This document shows, piece by piece, positions 31,014 to 37,973 of a stretch of 58,311 nucleotides of DNA. The notes beneath the pieces are model-generated. The model saw only the letters and a list, made by a program, of their open reading frames with translations, was not told where the DNA came from and ran no database searches. Position numbers and translations under genes: made by a program. The DNA lies in the IMG/VR virus record IMGVR_UViG_3300009788_000113, positions 1 to 58,311 of that record; one strand, 5' to 3'. Source of the DNA: a virus. Each line of letters opens with the position of its first letter. The first letter of the stretch is position 1.

Positions 31014-31123
31014 CCCGTTCTCCTTTCTAAAAGTGCGGCGCTTCACCCACGCCGCGCGAGGGGCCGCGAATTCGTTCCCGCTGGTTAGGCGCACGGCCCC
31101 AGGTTCCGCCCATGCCATGACGG

Positions 31124-31315
31124 TTAGAATCTGTTTCTCCAAGGCGGGGGGAAGTCCGGGTATTGTTGCTGTTGGTCCAACTTCTCAGCCTCGCGCATAG
31201 TCTGTTCTGCTTTGCGGACACACATCGGACAGGCATACTGTTCAAGGTCTGTGCCCGGGTAGGACATAAACATTCGTCCACAGTGTGTGCATTTTTCGGT
31301 TATGCCTTTGTTCAT
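31124..31315 (-). CDS. Small zinc-ribbon protein
   Basis: The 63-residue product reads MNKGITEKCTHCGRMFMSY, then CPMC 21 residues later: a CxxC...CxxC zinc ribbon, followed by an acidic/Gln-rich helix. AAAGGAAG precedes the ATG, matching the ribosome-site style of its neighbours. Confidence 0.68.
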   Translation of the reverse strand: MNKGITEKCTHCGRMFMSYPGTDLEQYACPMCVRKAEQTMREAEKLDQQQQYPDFPPPWRNRF

Positions 31316-31407
31316 GTCGTCTTCCTTTCCGGCGCAATCGCCGCGAGCAGCCCAATGCCCGCGAAGCGCAGCCATCTCCGTCGTGTGTGCATGTCAGGAG
31401 TCCTTGT

Positions 31408-31746
31408 CTACTTTACGTTAGGGAAGATGCCCATAAACCGTTCAACTTCACAGCACACCGCCTGAATGAGAGCCAGCGGGTCCATGTCGTCAAACTCCAT
31501 CCCGTACAAGTCGTTGTAGTTCAGTGTGTGGTCATCCGCTCTCAACTTAAGAACCTCCGATTTCGAGAAGTCCCTCACCATCGCGCGGCACACACAGTCA
31601 GAAAGGTCGCGGAATCGCACGCCCTTGATTTCTGTCTTGCCTCGCTTGCCAAAGCAAGTCCAAGGCTGGCCAGAGAATGGTCTGTCCGGATGCGTGAGTT
31701 GGTCAGACAGCCCCGCGATGATGTCGCCCAATTCTTCGCTATCCAT
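31408..31746 (-). CDS. Hypothetical 112-residue protein
   Basis: The ATG at 31746 follows AAAGGAG at 7 nt. The sequence is acidic and globular (ELGDIIAGLSDQLTHPDRP; DLYGMEFDDMDPLALIQAV). A CVC and a CC pair are present but no clear metal site. The stretch upstream to 31922 holds the tRNA-like element, not an extension of this gene. Confidence 0.66.
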   Translation of the reverse strand: MDSEELGDIIAGLSDQLTHPDRPFSGQPWTCFGKRGKTEIKGVRFRDLSDCVCRAMVRDFSKSEVLKLRADDHTLNYNDLYGMEFDDMDPLALIQAVCCEVERFMGIFPNVK

Positions 31747-31784
31747 CCCATCTCCTTTCGTTGTTCGTTCGTCGTTCGAGTCAA

Positions 31785-31860
31785 GGCGGCGGGCAGGAGT
31801 CGAACCTGCGTTTTCCATAGCATCTGCTGATCGAGGCAGAAGCTCTATGGCTGCGCCGCC
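31785..31860 (-). tRNA. tRNA-like element lacking a D arm
   Basis: On the - strand, 31860 to 31785 gives a 76-nt structure. GGCGGCG pairs with CGCCGCC as a 7-bp acceptor. GCAGG-TTCGACT-CCTGC is a perfect T arm, and CCATAG/CTATGG plus TCTGC/GCAGA form one long arm with loop CTCGATCA. No D-arm with GG is seen. A D-loop-like sequence (AGTGGTTGG) lies just upstream instead, so a longer, rearranged or intron-bearing tRNA is possible. No CCA end is encoded. It could also be a decayed tRNA or mimic. Confidence 0.45.
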
Positions 31861-31921
31861 GGGCCGAAGCCGCGCGCATGCACACGACACCAACCACTCC
31901 ACGCCGCCGCCGCTGTTTCGT

Positions 31922-32266
31922 TCAATCAACCGAGTAATTGCAGAAGTGCTTTGCAATATGCTCTAGTTCTAAGACGTTTTTGCGGAACATCTCTGCTTGA
32001 AATTGCACCATCTTCAAGTGGCCGGGGTCTCCCGGCTGTTTGGCGTCGCCCGGCGCGGAATTCGCTGGTTCTGGCAGTGGCGGGAGCGATTGGTCGAGAG
32101 AGAGCATCCCGTCTCGCACCGCCCCAATTACTGCACAGAACCGTTGATTCGAGTCCAGTAATCTTGCTTGGAGTTCACTCACCTCGCCAATCATGCTTAT
32201 GCTCACAGGCGACGGCGCAGTGCCAGCAGTTGACGAGTAGGGAGTTGCTTCAGATGTTGTGTTCAT
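31922..32266 (-). CDS. Hypothetical 114-residue protein
   Basis: I chose the ATG at 32266, preceded by AAAGGAA. The N-terminus is Ser/Thr/Pro-rich and probably disordered; two helices follow (EVSELQARLLDSNQRFCAVIG and FQAEMFRKNVLELEHIAKHF). Possible coiled-coil accessory protein; no family recognised. Confidence 0.63.
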   Translation of the reverse strand: MNTTSEATPYSSTAGTAPSPVSISMIGEVSELQARLLDSNQRFCAVIGAVRDGMLSLDQSLPPLPEPANSAPGDAKQPGDPGHLKMVQFQAEMFRKNVLELEHIAKHFCNYSVD

Positions 32267-32322
32267 GTCGATTCCTTTCAATTTGACCTGTGAAATCTTC
32301 CAGTCATTCGTTCATACCCCGC

Positions 32323-32406
32323 TCACTCTTCCACGCCCGGCGCGGGGCGGACCGGGCTGGGGGGCATGTTGTCGGGGTGGGTTATGCACTTGTCATGCGT
32401 TCCCAT
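32323..32406 (-). CDS. Possible 27-residue peptide
   Basis: MGTHDKCITHPDNMPPS... follows the GAAAGGAGCG junction and the stop of the zinc-ribbon gene by 3 nt. It contains a Pro-rich tail. It is too short to confirm; the standard ribosome site is the only support. Confidence 0.35.
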   Translation of the reverse strand: MGTHDKCITHPDNMPPSPVRPAPGVEE

Positions 32407-32409
32407 GTG

Positions 32410-32574
32410 TCACGCTCCTTTCTTTTTCTTGTCTCCGTATGTGTTGCGCTCAGCTTCAGAGTGCATCTCGTTGCTGCATTTGGGACAGTGAGACTGATCC
32501 AGAACCGTCATGTTGGCCCTGTAGTAGTACGACCCGCATTTTGGGCACGTTGAAACAGGCTGTGTCCTGCTCAT
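32410..32574 (-). CDS. 54-residue zinc-ribbon protein
   Basis: The frame begins MSRTQPVSTCPKCGSYYYRA and has CPKC again 20 residues later, so CxxC...CxxC zinc ribbon. The C-terminal DKKKKGA is encoded by GAAAGGAGCG, which is also the ribosome site for the following peptide. GGAGCG precedes its own ATG. It resembles the zinc ribbons at 31124 and 32803. Confidence 0.66.
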   Translation of the reverse strand: MSRTQPVSTCPKCGSYYYRANMTVLDQSHCPKCSNEMHSEAERNTYGDKKKKGA

Positions 32575-32577
32575 GTG

Positions 32578-32799
32578 TTACGCTCCTTTCGGTTGCTGCT
32601 CAATCACTCCGCTTCTTATGCGCTCAACCGACCTCACCTTTATTCGATAATCCTTCTTTGCCTTCTGCGAAATAACGTGTTCTTGCAATATGGCGATCGC
32701 CTGTTCAGCTTCTGCCGCAATTACGGTTTCTTTGCGGCTCAAAATTGCTACAAAATCAGGCGGCAATTCCTCGTACTCAATGTCATAAACGCTGTTCAT
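32578..32799 (-). CDS. Hypothetical 73-residue protein
   Basis: Starts MNSVYDIEYEELPPDFVAIL after AAAGGAGCG, ends in EQQPKGA. Mostly helical and charged, with ETVIAAEAEQAIAILQEHV as a likely coiled coil. No family recognised. The PKGA end is a by-product of the next ribosome site, as in adjacent genes. Confidence 0.66.
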   Translation of the reverse strand: MNSVYDIEYEELPPDFVAILSRKETVIAAEAEQAIAILQEHVISQKAKKDYRIKVRSVERIRSGVIEQQPKGA

Positions 32800-32802
32800 C
32801 CT

Positions 32803-32985
32803 TCACGCTCCTTTCGGGATGTTTGAGAGGGTGGCTGGACGAGGGTCGCCTTGTTGCCATTGGTGGCTTTGTTCCGCTTCTTGGACGCATGAGCGACACG
32901 CGGATTGATCCCCGGCGTAGAAAGCCATGACCTTGTACGGTTTTCCGCAGATAGGACATTTCACTGTCTGTTCCATTAGCGACAT
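32803..32985 (-). CDS. 60-residue zinc-ribbon protein
   Basis: KCPICGKPYKVMAFYAGDQ and CRSC give a CxxC...CxxC zinc ribbon. AAAGGAAC precedes the ATG at 32985. Its last residues IPKGA again overlap the next ribosome site. Likely a member of the same small family as the genes at 31124 and 32410. Confidence 0.68.
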   Translation of the reverse strand: MSLMEQTVKCPICGKPYKVMAFYAGDQSACRSCVQEAEQSHQWQQGDPRPATLSNIPKGA

Positions 32986-32988
32986 TCG

Positions 32989-33309
32989 TTATGTTCCTTT
33001 CGGTTGTTCGAGGTGGTGGGTGGTGGTGTGGAGGAGGGTGGTGAGGAGGCGGAGGCTGGAGGTGTGGGAGTGGATGTCGTCGGAGGGGTCAAGGTGTTCG
33101 GCGAGGAGACCGACGTGGTTCTCGGTGGCTTCGTCGGCGAGGTCGGAGGCGAGGGCGAGGATTTCGGGGGGAGTGAGCGAGGGGTTGTGGAAGCGGATGG
33201 CGAGGGGGAGGAGTATAGCGGAGATGATGGGGAGCGTGTAGGGAATGGAGAGAGGATCCTTTAGGAGGGTGTGGGTGAGTTCGTTAACGGAGGTAGTGTA
33301 TATGTCCAT
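32989..33309 (-). CDS. Hypothetical 106-residue protein
   Basis: The ATG at 33309 overlaps the upstream stop (TGATG). A hydrophobic stretch (SIPYTLPIISAILLPLAI) may be membrane-associated or a buried helix. The rest is His/Thr/Leu-rich, with EILALASDLADEATENHVG. The end EQPKGT carries the ribosome site of the next gene. Family unknown. Confidence 0.66.
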   Translation of the reverse strand: MDIYTTSVNELTHTLLKDPLSIPYTLPIISAILLPLAIRFHNPSLTPPEILALASDLADEATENHVGLLAEHLDPSDDIHSHTSSLRLLTTLLHTTTHHLEQPKGT

Positions 33310-33671
33310 CAGTCGCACCAGGAGCGGTTGCAGAGAGGACAGGAGGTGATGTGGGTGTGTCCCATCCGATTGGTTAGATGAGGGATCACGTCCTGTGAGC
33401 AGGAGAAGCAGAAGCCGTCATTAGGGAGAAACATAGGCACTTTGGCGTTCTTGCAATATGTAAGTTGGGCTTCGATGAAGAGGGGGCGTAGGCCACGGAT
33501 GGAACCGCACATCTTCTTCATGGCGTCGAGGTGGTGCGAAATGGCGTAGTCATTGAGCGAGCGCGAAAGCTGAAGTCGAAAGTCCATGGAATTAGCGTGT
33601 GCCTTGATTCGTGGCTCGAACTTGGCGGCGGCGATCATGGCAGGGTGTAGTTCGGTGGTTTCAGGGGGCAT
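33309..33671 (-). CDS. Zinc-site accessory protein
   Basis: The 120-residue product has an N-terminal helix bundle with RLQLSRSLNDYAISHHLDAM and C-terminal CFSC...CPLC (about residues 88 and 111), a zinc site. A 12/14 copy of the dispersed motif is read here in another frame (NRMGH). Longer upstream frames lack a ribosome site and overlap the next gene. Confidence 0.66.
   Translation of the reverse strand: MPPETTELHPAMIAAAKFEPRIKAHANSMDFRLQLSRSLNDYAISHHLDAMKKMCGSIRGLRPLFIEAQLTYCKNAKVPMFLPNDGFCFSCSQDVIPHLTNRMGHTHITSCPLCNRSWCD
33358..33371 (-). repeat. 14-bp motif, 12/14 copy
   Basis: AATCGGATGGGACA on the - strand within the zinc-site gene, read as NRMGH. Confidence 0.75.
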
Positions 33672-33990
33672 GGGGATTCTCCGCTTCTTTGAGGAGGACT
33701 TGTTTCCAGAGGGTGTAGAGTTGCAGGTCTTCTTCGCAGGTGCATGATTCCTTGGTATGAAGGTTGTACCACAGGACGGATGAGCCAAAGTAGGTGGCTT
33801 GGGTGTTGTCTTGGTCGATGACGTGGAGGATGAGAGTGTCGGGGCCGATGTGCTTAGAAGCGAGCAGTGTGAGAGTAAGGGGGGTAGAGCGGGATGCCTC
33901 GATTTTGCGGATGGATCGGGCCATGAAGATGATAAAGCACACCACTGCGATCGTTAGGATTGTCATTGATATGTCGATAAGTACAGGCAT
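33661..33990 (-). CDS. N-terminally anchored membrane protein
   Basis: The 109-residue product has one N-terminal membrane helix (ISMTILTIAVVCFIIFMA) and a soluble domain with beta strands (DTLILHVIDQDNTQATYF) and CTCEEDLQLY. Role unknown; outward or inward orientation cannot be told. Confidence 0.65.
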   Translation of the reverse strand: MPVLIDISMTILTIAVVCFIIFMARSIRKIEASRSTPLTLTLLASKHIGPDTLILHVIDQDNTQATYFGSSVLWYNLHTKESCTCEEDLQLYTLWKQVLLKEAENPHAP

Positions 33991-34001
33991 GGGGGGGATC
34001 C

Positions 34002-34223
34002 TTAGAGGTGGGCGAGGATGTAGCCGAGGGTGATGGCGATGGCGAGGAGGAGGACGGAGAAGATGATGAGGAGGGCGGTGTTGTGGCGGAGCCTAGAGTT
34101 GGTGCGGGAGAGGTGGATGGCGATGTAGGATTCGACGTAGTTCTCGTAGCGGAGGAATGAGGAGATGGAGGGGGAGAGGGAGTGGCGCTCGAAGTATTCG
34201 GATGAGGTGAGGGGAGGCTTCAT
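34002..34223 (-). CDS. C-terminally anchored membrane protein
   Basis: The 73-residue product has a polar N-half (MKPPLTSSEYFERHSLSPS) and a C-terminal tail anchor (ALLIIFSVLLLAIAITLGYIL). Its ATG is part of a 4-nt overlap with the upstream stop and lies 2 nt after the 3' end of a motif copy; no other ribosome site is present. Confidence 0.65.
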   Translation of the reverse strand: MKPPLTSSEYFERHSLSPSISSFLRYENYVESYIAIHLSRTNSRLRHNTALLIIFSVLLLAIAITLGYILAHL

Positions 34224-34576
34224 GGAGTCCCATCCGATTGCGTGAGTAGTTCGGGGTGCGTTTCTTCTATCTCGGCAATAATGTCAGAGCGGGCGGATTG
34301 AAACAGTTTGATGGCGGCTTCTACTCTGTTCGGGTCTGTGTATCGGATTTCGGTTGGTCCGTTTCCACCGCCGCCAGGAACTTGAAGGTAACATTGCGTA
34401 GGACTAGTGGGATTTGTCGGCGGCATGAGCAGGCCATGTTCTGTGGAAGGTATCCTTGCTAGCCAGTCAATCTGTCTGCCGATTGCGTCAAGTTCGCTTA
34501 GTTTATGGATAAGGGCTTTGTCCTTGCCTGATCTATCATAAAACTCGCCAAGTGCTTCTTTGTTTAGTGATAACAC
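34220..34576 (-). CDS. Hypothetical 118-residue protein
   Basis: A GTG start (34576) follows AGGAG at 9 nt. The protein is helical with IHKLSELDAIGRQIDWLARI and, after a Gly-rich loop (QVPGGGGNGPTEIRY), VEAAIKLFQSARSDIIAEIE. It ends in QSDGTP, encoded by a motif copy that also abuts the next start. No family recognised. Confidence 0.66.
   Translation of the reverse strand: MLSLNKEALGEFYDRSGKDKALIHKLSELDAIGRQIDWLARIPSTEHGLLMPPTNPTSPTQCYLQVPGGGGNGPTEIRYTDPNRVEAAIKLFQSARSDIIAEIEETHPELLTQSDGTP
34226..34239 (-). repeat. 14-bp motif, 13/14 copy at gene junction
   Basis: AATCGGATGGGACT on the - strand; codes the last residues of one gene and ends 2 nt before the ATG of the next (34223). Confidence 0.88.
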
Positions 34577-34587
34577 CGGATGGGACT
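34574..34587 (+). repeat. 14-bp motif, 12/14 copy at gene junction
   Basis: CACCGGATGGGACT in the 12-nt spacer between the ATPase stop (34589) and the GTG at 34576, antisense. It overlaps the AGGAG ribosome site, so part of the match may come from that. Confidence 0.6.
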
Positions 34588-34588
34588 C

Positions 34589-35953
34589 CTACGTTGTGGG
34601 GGTTTCGGCGGGCATGGTGCGTTCGAGGCATTCTACGAGGAAGGTCTGGAATTCGCGGGTTTCGTCGGATGCGCCGGTGATGTGGTGGGCGATCTCTTCG
34701 ATGCAGGCGGAGCGTTCGTGGACGGTTCCGGCGGTTTCTTTGTTGAGGTAGCAGGTGCCATCGGAGTAGGAGCCGGACGTGATGGTGGAGAGGCCGGGGC
34801 GAGGGAGGAATTGCATGAGTGAGGGTTTGGGGCGATCTCGGGTGAGTGAGTGGTGGAGGAAGGCGTCCCAGGTGGAGTCAAAGACGGCTTGGGCTTCGGG
34901 GGTTGGGTCTTGGACCTTCTCGTATTCTTTTTGTTGTGAGGAGAGGAATTCGGAGGCGGTTGGGATGCCGATGTTTTTGAGTGCTACGCGCAGGCCGGAG
35001 TCGAGGATGATTACAGGGCGGCGTCCGCGCTGGGAGATGCGGTCGTAATAGAACTTGTCGTTGTCGGTGATTACGGCGTTTTCGCCGAAGAGGGAGTAGA
35101 AGGCGTTGCGCCAGTTAGCGCCGTTGGAGACGTTCAACCAAATGTGTAAGAGATGGGCTGTTTCGAGTTCAAAGAATTCTTCCTTGTGGCGAATGGCGCG
35201 GTCGAGGAGGTTGGCGGCCATCTCTTGCGTGTATGCGCAAAGGATTTTAGCGACGTTGGTATGAATGTCGTGCCAGTCGCAGGAGCGAGACTCGTTGAGG
35301 CGTAGTTTGGAGATGTTGTAGTCGTAAAGGGAGGTTTCTTTTTGTGATTCTTGGACCCATACGCCGCGATGGAAAATCTGGAGAGTGGGTTGTGCCCTCT
35401 TCTTGAGAACGGTGTCTTCTGGGAAACCGGAGATGGGGAGGTAGTCGGGTTCGGAGAGGGGGAGGAGCTTTTCGTGGACGGTGCCGTAGGCGGCGAGGAG
35501 AGGGGGCGTCATGGGGATGTAGAAGCGGGTGGAGCCCGCGACGCCGGAGGGGGCGGAGGAGGTTACGTCGTGGACGAGGTTGGATACGGGGCCTTCGTCG
35601 AGGGCGTTGCAGATGACTTCGCGGAAGACCATCCAGGGGTCGTCCCAGTCGGCTTTGCCGAAGTCGGGGTGCATCCCTAGGCCGTACCAAGTGTTGGCGA
35701 GGAAGGTGTCTTGGGGGGAGGAGAGGCGGAAGTGGATCTCGTCTTGAGAGCAGGAGGTGCGGATGGCGAAGTCCATGCGACAGGTGCCGGAGTAGATGAC
35801 GGGGAGCGCGTCGAGGCGCGCCAATAGGGCGATGGATTCCTTGAGGCCGGTGCCGAATTGGCCGATCTGGGATTCGTCCTTGTTGGAGAGGCCCAATAAG
35901 CGGAGGCCCCAGATGGGTAGCTCGCCTTGATTCTGGATCAGGATGTGGCTCAC
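34589..35953 (-). CDS. Hsp90-like (GHKL) ATPase-fold phage protein
   Basis: The 454-residue product has IGQFGTGLKESIALLARL at about residues 31-48, like the G2 box of GHKL ATPases, and REVICNALDEG at about 111-121, like the N box (E-x3-N-A-x-D). In HSP90, MutL and gyrase the N box comes first, so the order here is swapped. The C-terminal CIEEIAHHITGASDETREFQ resembles a HExxH zinc-protease helix in which the first His is Glu. Related proteins are familiar from phage genomes under vague names. Target and activity unknown. Confidence 0.72.
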   Translation of the reverse strand: MSHILIQNQGELPIWGLRLLGLSNKDESQIGQFGTGLKESIALLARLDALPVIYSGTCRMDFAIRTSCSQDEIHFRLSSPQDTFLANTWYGLGMHPDFGKADWDDPWMVFREVICNALDEGPVSNLVHDVTSSAPSGVAGSTRFYIPMTPPLLAAYGTVHEKLLPLSEPDYLPISGFPEDTVLKKRAQPTLQIFHRGVWVQESQKETSLYDYNISKLRLNESRSCDWHDIHTNVAKILCAYTQEMAANLLDRAIRHKEEFFELETAHLLHIWLNVSNGANWRNAFYSLFGENAVITDNDKFYYDRISQRGRRPVIILDSGLRVALKNIGIPTASEFLSSQQKEYEKVQDPTPEAQAVFDSTWDAFLHHSLTRDRPKPSLMQFLPRPGLSTITSGSYSDGTCYLNKETAGTVHERSACIEEIAHHITGASDETREFQTFLVECLERTMPAETPTT

Positions 35954-36207
35954 TTCGATCCTCCCTTTTCTGTTTCGCGTAGTTCGTAAATTAGAATTTC
36001 AGCGATGCCGATGAAATATTGAGCGGCGTTATGGTCTATGGATTCGTAATCAAGACCGCCCGCTATTGCTCCTTTCATGGCTTGCCCTGTGTAATATGCG
36101 AGGAGTGTCATACCGGGGTGGATCACTGTGCGATCTATTCGGTCTTTGTCAATAAACTCTTCACGATAAGGGAAGGCGGGTCCGCCGTCGTCGATCTTCG
36201 TGGGCAT
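35950..36207 (-). CDS. GGPAFP-family small phage protein
   Basis: I chose ATG 36207, after AGGAGCC. The 85-residue product has DDGGPAFPYRE at residues 6-16, GMTLLAYYTGQAM and a C-terminal helix. This is a very common phage family (GGPAFP...GMTLRDYFA) of unknown function. A longer frame from 36255 begins with MKVPSD, encoded by a motif copy, but has a poorer ribosome site. Confidence 0.78.
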   Translation of the reverse strand: MPTKIDDGGPAFPYREEFIDKDRIDRTVIHPGMTLLAYYTGQAMKGAIAGGLDYESIDHNAAQYFIGIAEILIYELRETEKGGSK

Positions 36208-36236
36208 TGTGGGCTCCTGGGGGTTGGAGGGGGGAT

Positions 36237-36250
36237 TATCGGATGGGACT
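36237..36250 (+). repeat. 14-bp motif, exact copy, intergenic
   Basis: TATCGGATGGGACT between the stop at 36252 and the ATG at 36207, antisense to the array. Confidence 0.9.
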
Positions 36251-36251
36251 T

Positions 36252-36515
36252 TCATGGGGTGTCTCGGAGGGTGGCGTAGAGGAGGGGGTCGCGGAGGAAG
36301 CGCGTGATATCGGCGCGGATTAGGGAGGTGAGGTGGGAGCGAGTGGCGCGAGGGGCGAAGAGTTGCGAGCGGAGGTAGGCGGTGGAGGTGGTGGAGAGCG
36401 AGAAGGACCAGGCGGGGTTGCGCCCGTTTATGGCATCTTGCCAGAAGCGCACCTCGGCGTCAAGGTCCAAAGTGAGGCCGGAGCGCAGCAACAAGGTGGG
36501 CGGGTGGGGTTTCAT
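36252..36515 (-). CDS. Hypothetical 87-residue protein
   Basis: The ATG at 36515 overlaps the previous stop (ATGA). Arg/Leu/Ser-rich, with AEVRFWQDAINGRNPAWSF and SLIRADITRFLRDPLLY. Looks like a small helical protein. Not recognised. Confidence 0.62.
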   Translation of the reverse strand: MKPHPPTLLLRSGLTLDLDAEVRFWQDAINGRNPAWSFSLSTTSTAYLRSQLFAPRATRSHLTSLIRADITRFLRDPLLYATLRDTP

Positions 36516-36832
36516 TCGGTTTGTGTAGCTTTGGCGATGGCGGCGCGCGCCTCGCGCAAACTGCCAACGGTTACAGTTAGCGTAATTTCGTCGCTGTCAT
36601 GCGCGCCTTCGGGTATGGATTCCGTATACCCAGCAAAGTAGCCAAGAGAATCATTCAACTCCGGTGCGGCTGCGATCAGGCGAGCGCACTTTGGCGAGCA
36701 AGTTGCAACAGCATATCCGTAGGCCGGGCCGATGCTTCGCCAGCGGTGAGGCACATATCTCAGTTCACACGAATTCCAAGCGGCAACATTCCACGGACCC
36801 GGCGTGTGCGTTTGTGTTTGTGTGGTGGTCAT
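36512..36832 (-). CDS. TPGPW-motif phage accessory protein
   Basis: The 106-residue product reads MTTTQTQTHTPGPWNVAAW and ARLIAAAPELNDSLGYF. That is the widespread TPGPW...ARLIAAAPELL family of phage accessory proteins, similar to the gene at 2709. The start overlaps the neighbour's stop by 4 nt. Biochemical role unknown. Confidence 0.78.
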   Translation of the reverse strand: MTTTQTQTHTPGPWNVAAWNSCELRYVPHRWRSIGPAYGYAVATCSPKCARLIAAAPELNDSLGYFAGYTESIPEGAHDSDEITLTVTVGSLREARAAIAKATQTE

Positions 36833-37446
36833 TTGGTGGGCCAGTCTTCGGGGTAGCGGAGGCGGGCGAGGGCTTGGATGTTGTAATCGAGGCAGATGGC
36901 TTGTCCGGTGCAGGTGCGGCCCCACCAGTGGGATTCATCGTCGGTCAACAAGGGTTCGCCTTGTTCGTCGAGCTTGGAGGCGAGCCAGGAGGTGACGAGC
37001 CACCATTCGTAGATTTCCTGGGGTTCACCGAGTTCGCGGATGCAACCCATAAGGGCTTCGTGGTTCGATTCTTCATTTGTGTCTTCGTCACTGGAGGTGA
37101 AGCCGCAGGAGGAAGAGGGGCAGATGATGCCACCTTGAGCATTCGTAGCGAGTTGATGGGAGGAGCAGTCGGGGCAGGAGTCACCGGGCATGGGTTCGAG
37201 GTCGGGGCGGTCCCATCGCTCGTCTATGTACGAGAGGCAGTCTGTGTAGGGCCAGGAGGAGGGGTCGGGGTAGAGGTTCTGTATCGAGTCATAGGAGTAG
37301 GCGGAGAGGGCGGGGTCTTCGGATTTGAGGAGGGCATCCATTAGGTAGGAGTGGCATTTGAGCACCTCCGATTGGACGAAGAGGCCGGTGAGGCGTTGGC
37401 GAGTGGATTCGGCGTTCATGTTCAGTGAGGGTGTGAGTGTGGGCAT
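36829..37446 (-). CDS. Conserved phage protein with WGRTCTGQAI motif
   Basis: I chose ATG 37446 (AGGA upstream), giving 205 residues. CPDCSS...CPSSSCG (about residues 94-115) is a zinc site. EWWLVTSWLASKLDEQGEPLL and HWWGRTCTGQAICLDYNIQ near the C-terminus match a phage family (WGRT.SGQAI..D) of unknown function, often beside antirestriction-like genes. A longer frame to 37554 includes a motif copy but no ribosome site. Confidence 0.72.
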   Translation of the reverse strand: MPTLTPSLNMNAESTRQRLTGLFVQSEVLKCHSYLMDALLKSEDPALSAYSYDSIQNLYPDPSSWPYTDCLSYIDERWDRPDLEPMPGDSCPDCSSHQLATNAQGGIICPSSSCGFTSSDEDTNEESNHEALMGCIRELGEPQEIYEWWLVTSWLASKLDEQGEPLLTDDESHWWGRTCTGQAICLDYNIQALARLRYPEDWPTK

Positions 37447-37463
37447 GGGCGGGCGTCCTTGTG

Positions 37464-37477
37464 TGTCCCATCCGATA
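37464..37477 (-). repeat. 14-bp motif, 13/14 copy, intergenic
   Basis: TATCGGATGGGACA on the - strand in the 40-nt spacer upstream of the ATG at 37446. Confidence 0.85.
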
Positions 37478-37486
37478 TGGGTGGGG

Positions 37487-37771
37487 TTATGTGAGTGTGG
37501 AGTGTTGGTAACCGTCGCCTCGATGAATTGTGCCGAAGTATGAGAGGTGTACATTGTCGGCCTGTGCGAATGCTTCGATTCGTGAGGTGCATTCTGAGAG
37601 TGTGCAGTCGGCGTTATATCGTGGGGCGCTGACGTGTTCGGGCCAGTTAGCTACATACCATGAGTCATCATGGATTGATTCGACGCCGCATAGTTCTGTG
37701 TCCCCGTCGATCGACTCGAATAGTGGGGCGAGGTGTAAGCCTTGAATTGCTACTGATGGGTGCTTTGTCAT
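37487..37771 (-). CDS. Hypothetical 94-residue protein
   Basis: Overlaps the previous gene by ATGA at 37768-37771. Contains AIQGLHLAPLFESIDG, WYVANWPEHVSAPRYNADC and several Asp/His residues. It looks globular. No motif identifies it. Confidence 0.63.
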   Translation of the reverse strand: MTKHPSVAIQGLHLAPLFESIDGDTELCGVESIHDDSWYVANWPEHVSAPRYNADCTLSECTSRIEAFAQADNVHLSYFGTIHRGDGYQHSTLT

Positions 37772-37971
37772 GGTTTGGGTTCGGAGAGGCGGGTGTTGCG
37801 TTGTGTGGAGTTCTCGATTTGGAATATGCCGTTGACGCGGTAGATTCGTTTGTCGATGTCAGTGGGGAGGGCGTTGCCCCAGTGGATGTTGTCGGTGCGA
37901 TAGCCCAGGATGGTGTGGAAGGGTTTGCCGATGTCGGATTCGGTGATTGTGTGCAGGAGGGTGCGGGGCAT
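37768..37971 (-). CDS. Hypothetical 67-residue protein
   Basis: Begins MPRTLLHTITESDIGKPFHT; a small beta-type protein (IYRVNGIFQIENS). Coupled to both neighbours. Not recognised. Confidence 0.62.
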   Translation of the reverse strand: MPRTLLHTITESDIGKPFHTILGYRTDNIHWGNALPTDIDKRIYRVNGIFQIENSTQRNTRLSEPKP

Positions 37972-37973
37972 GG

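Noticed and set aside
31013-31142. Longer start for the 43-residue membrane protein
   Set aside because: Upstream in-frame starts lack a ribosome site, while AAGGAG stands before the chosen ATG.
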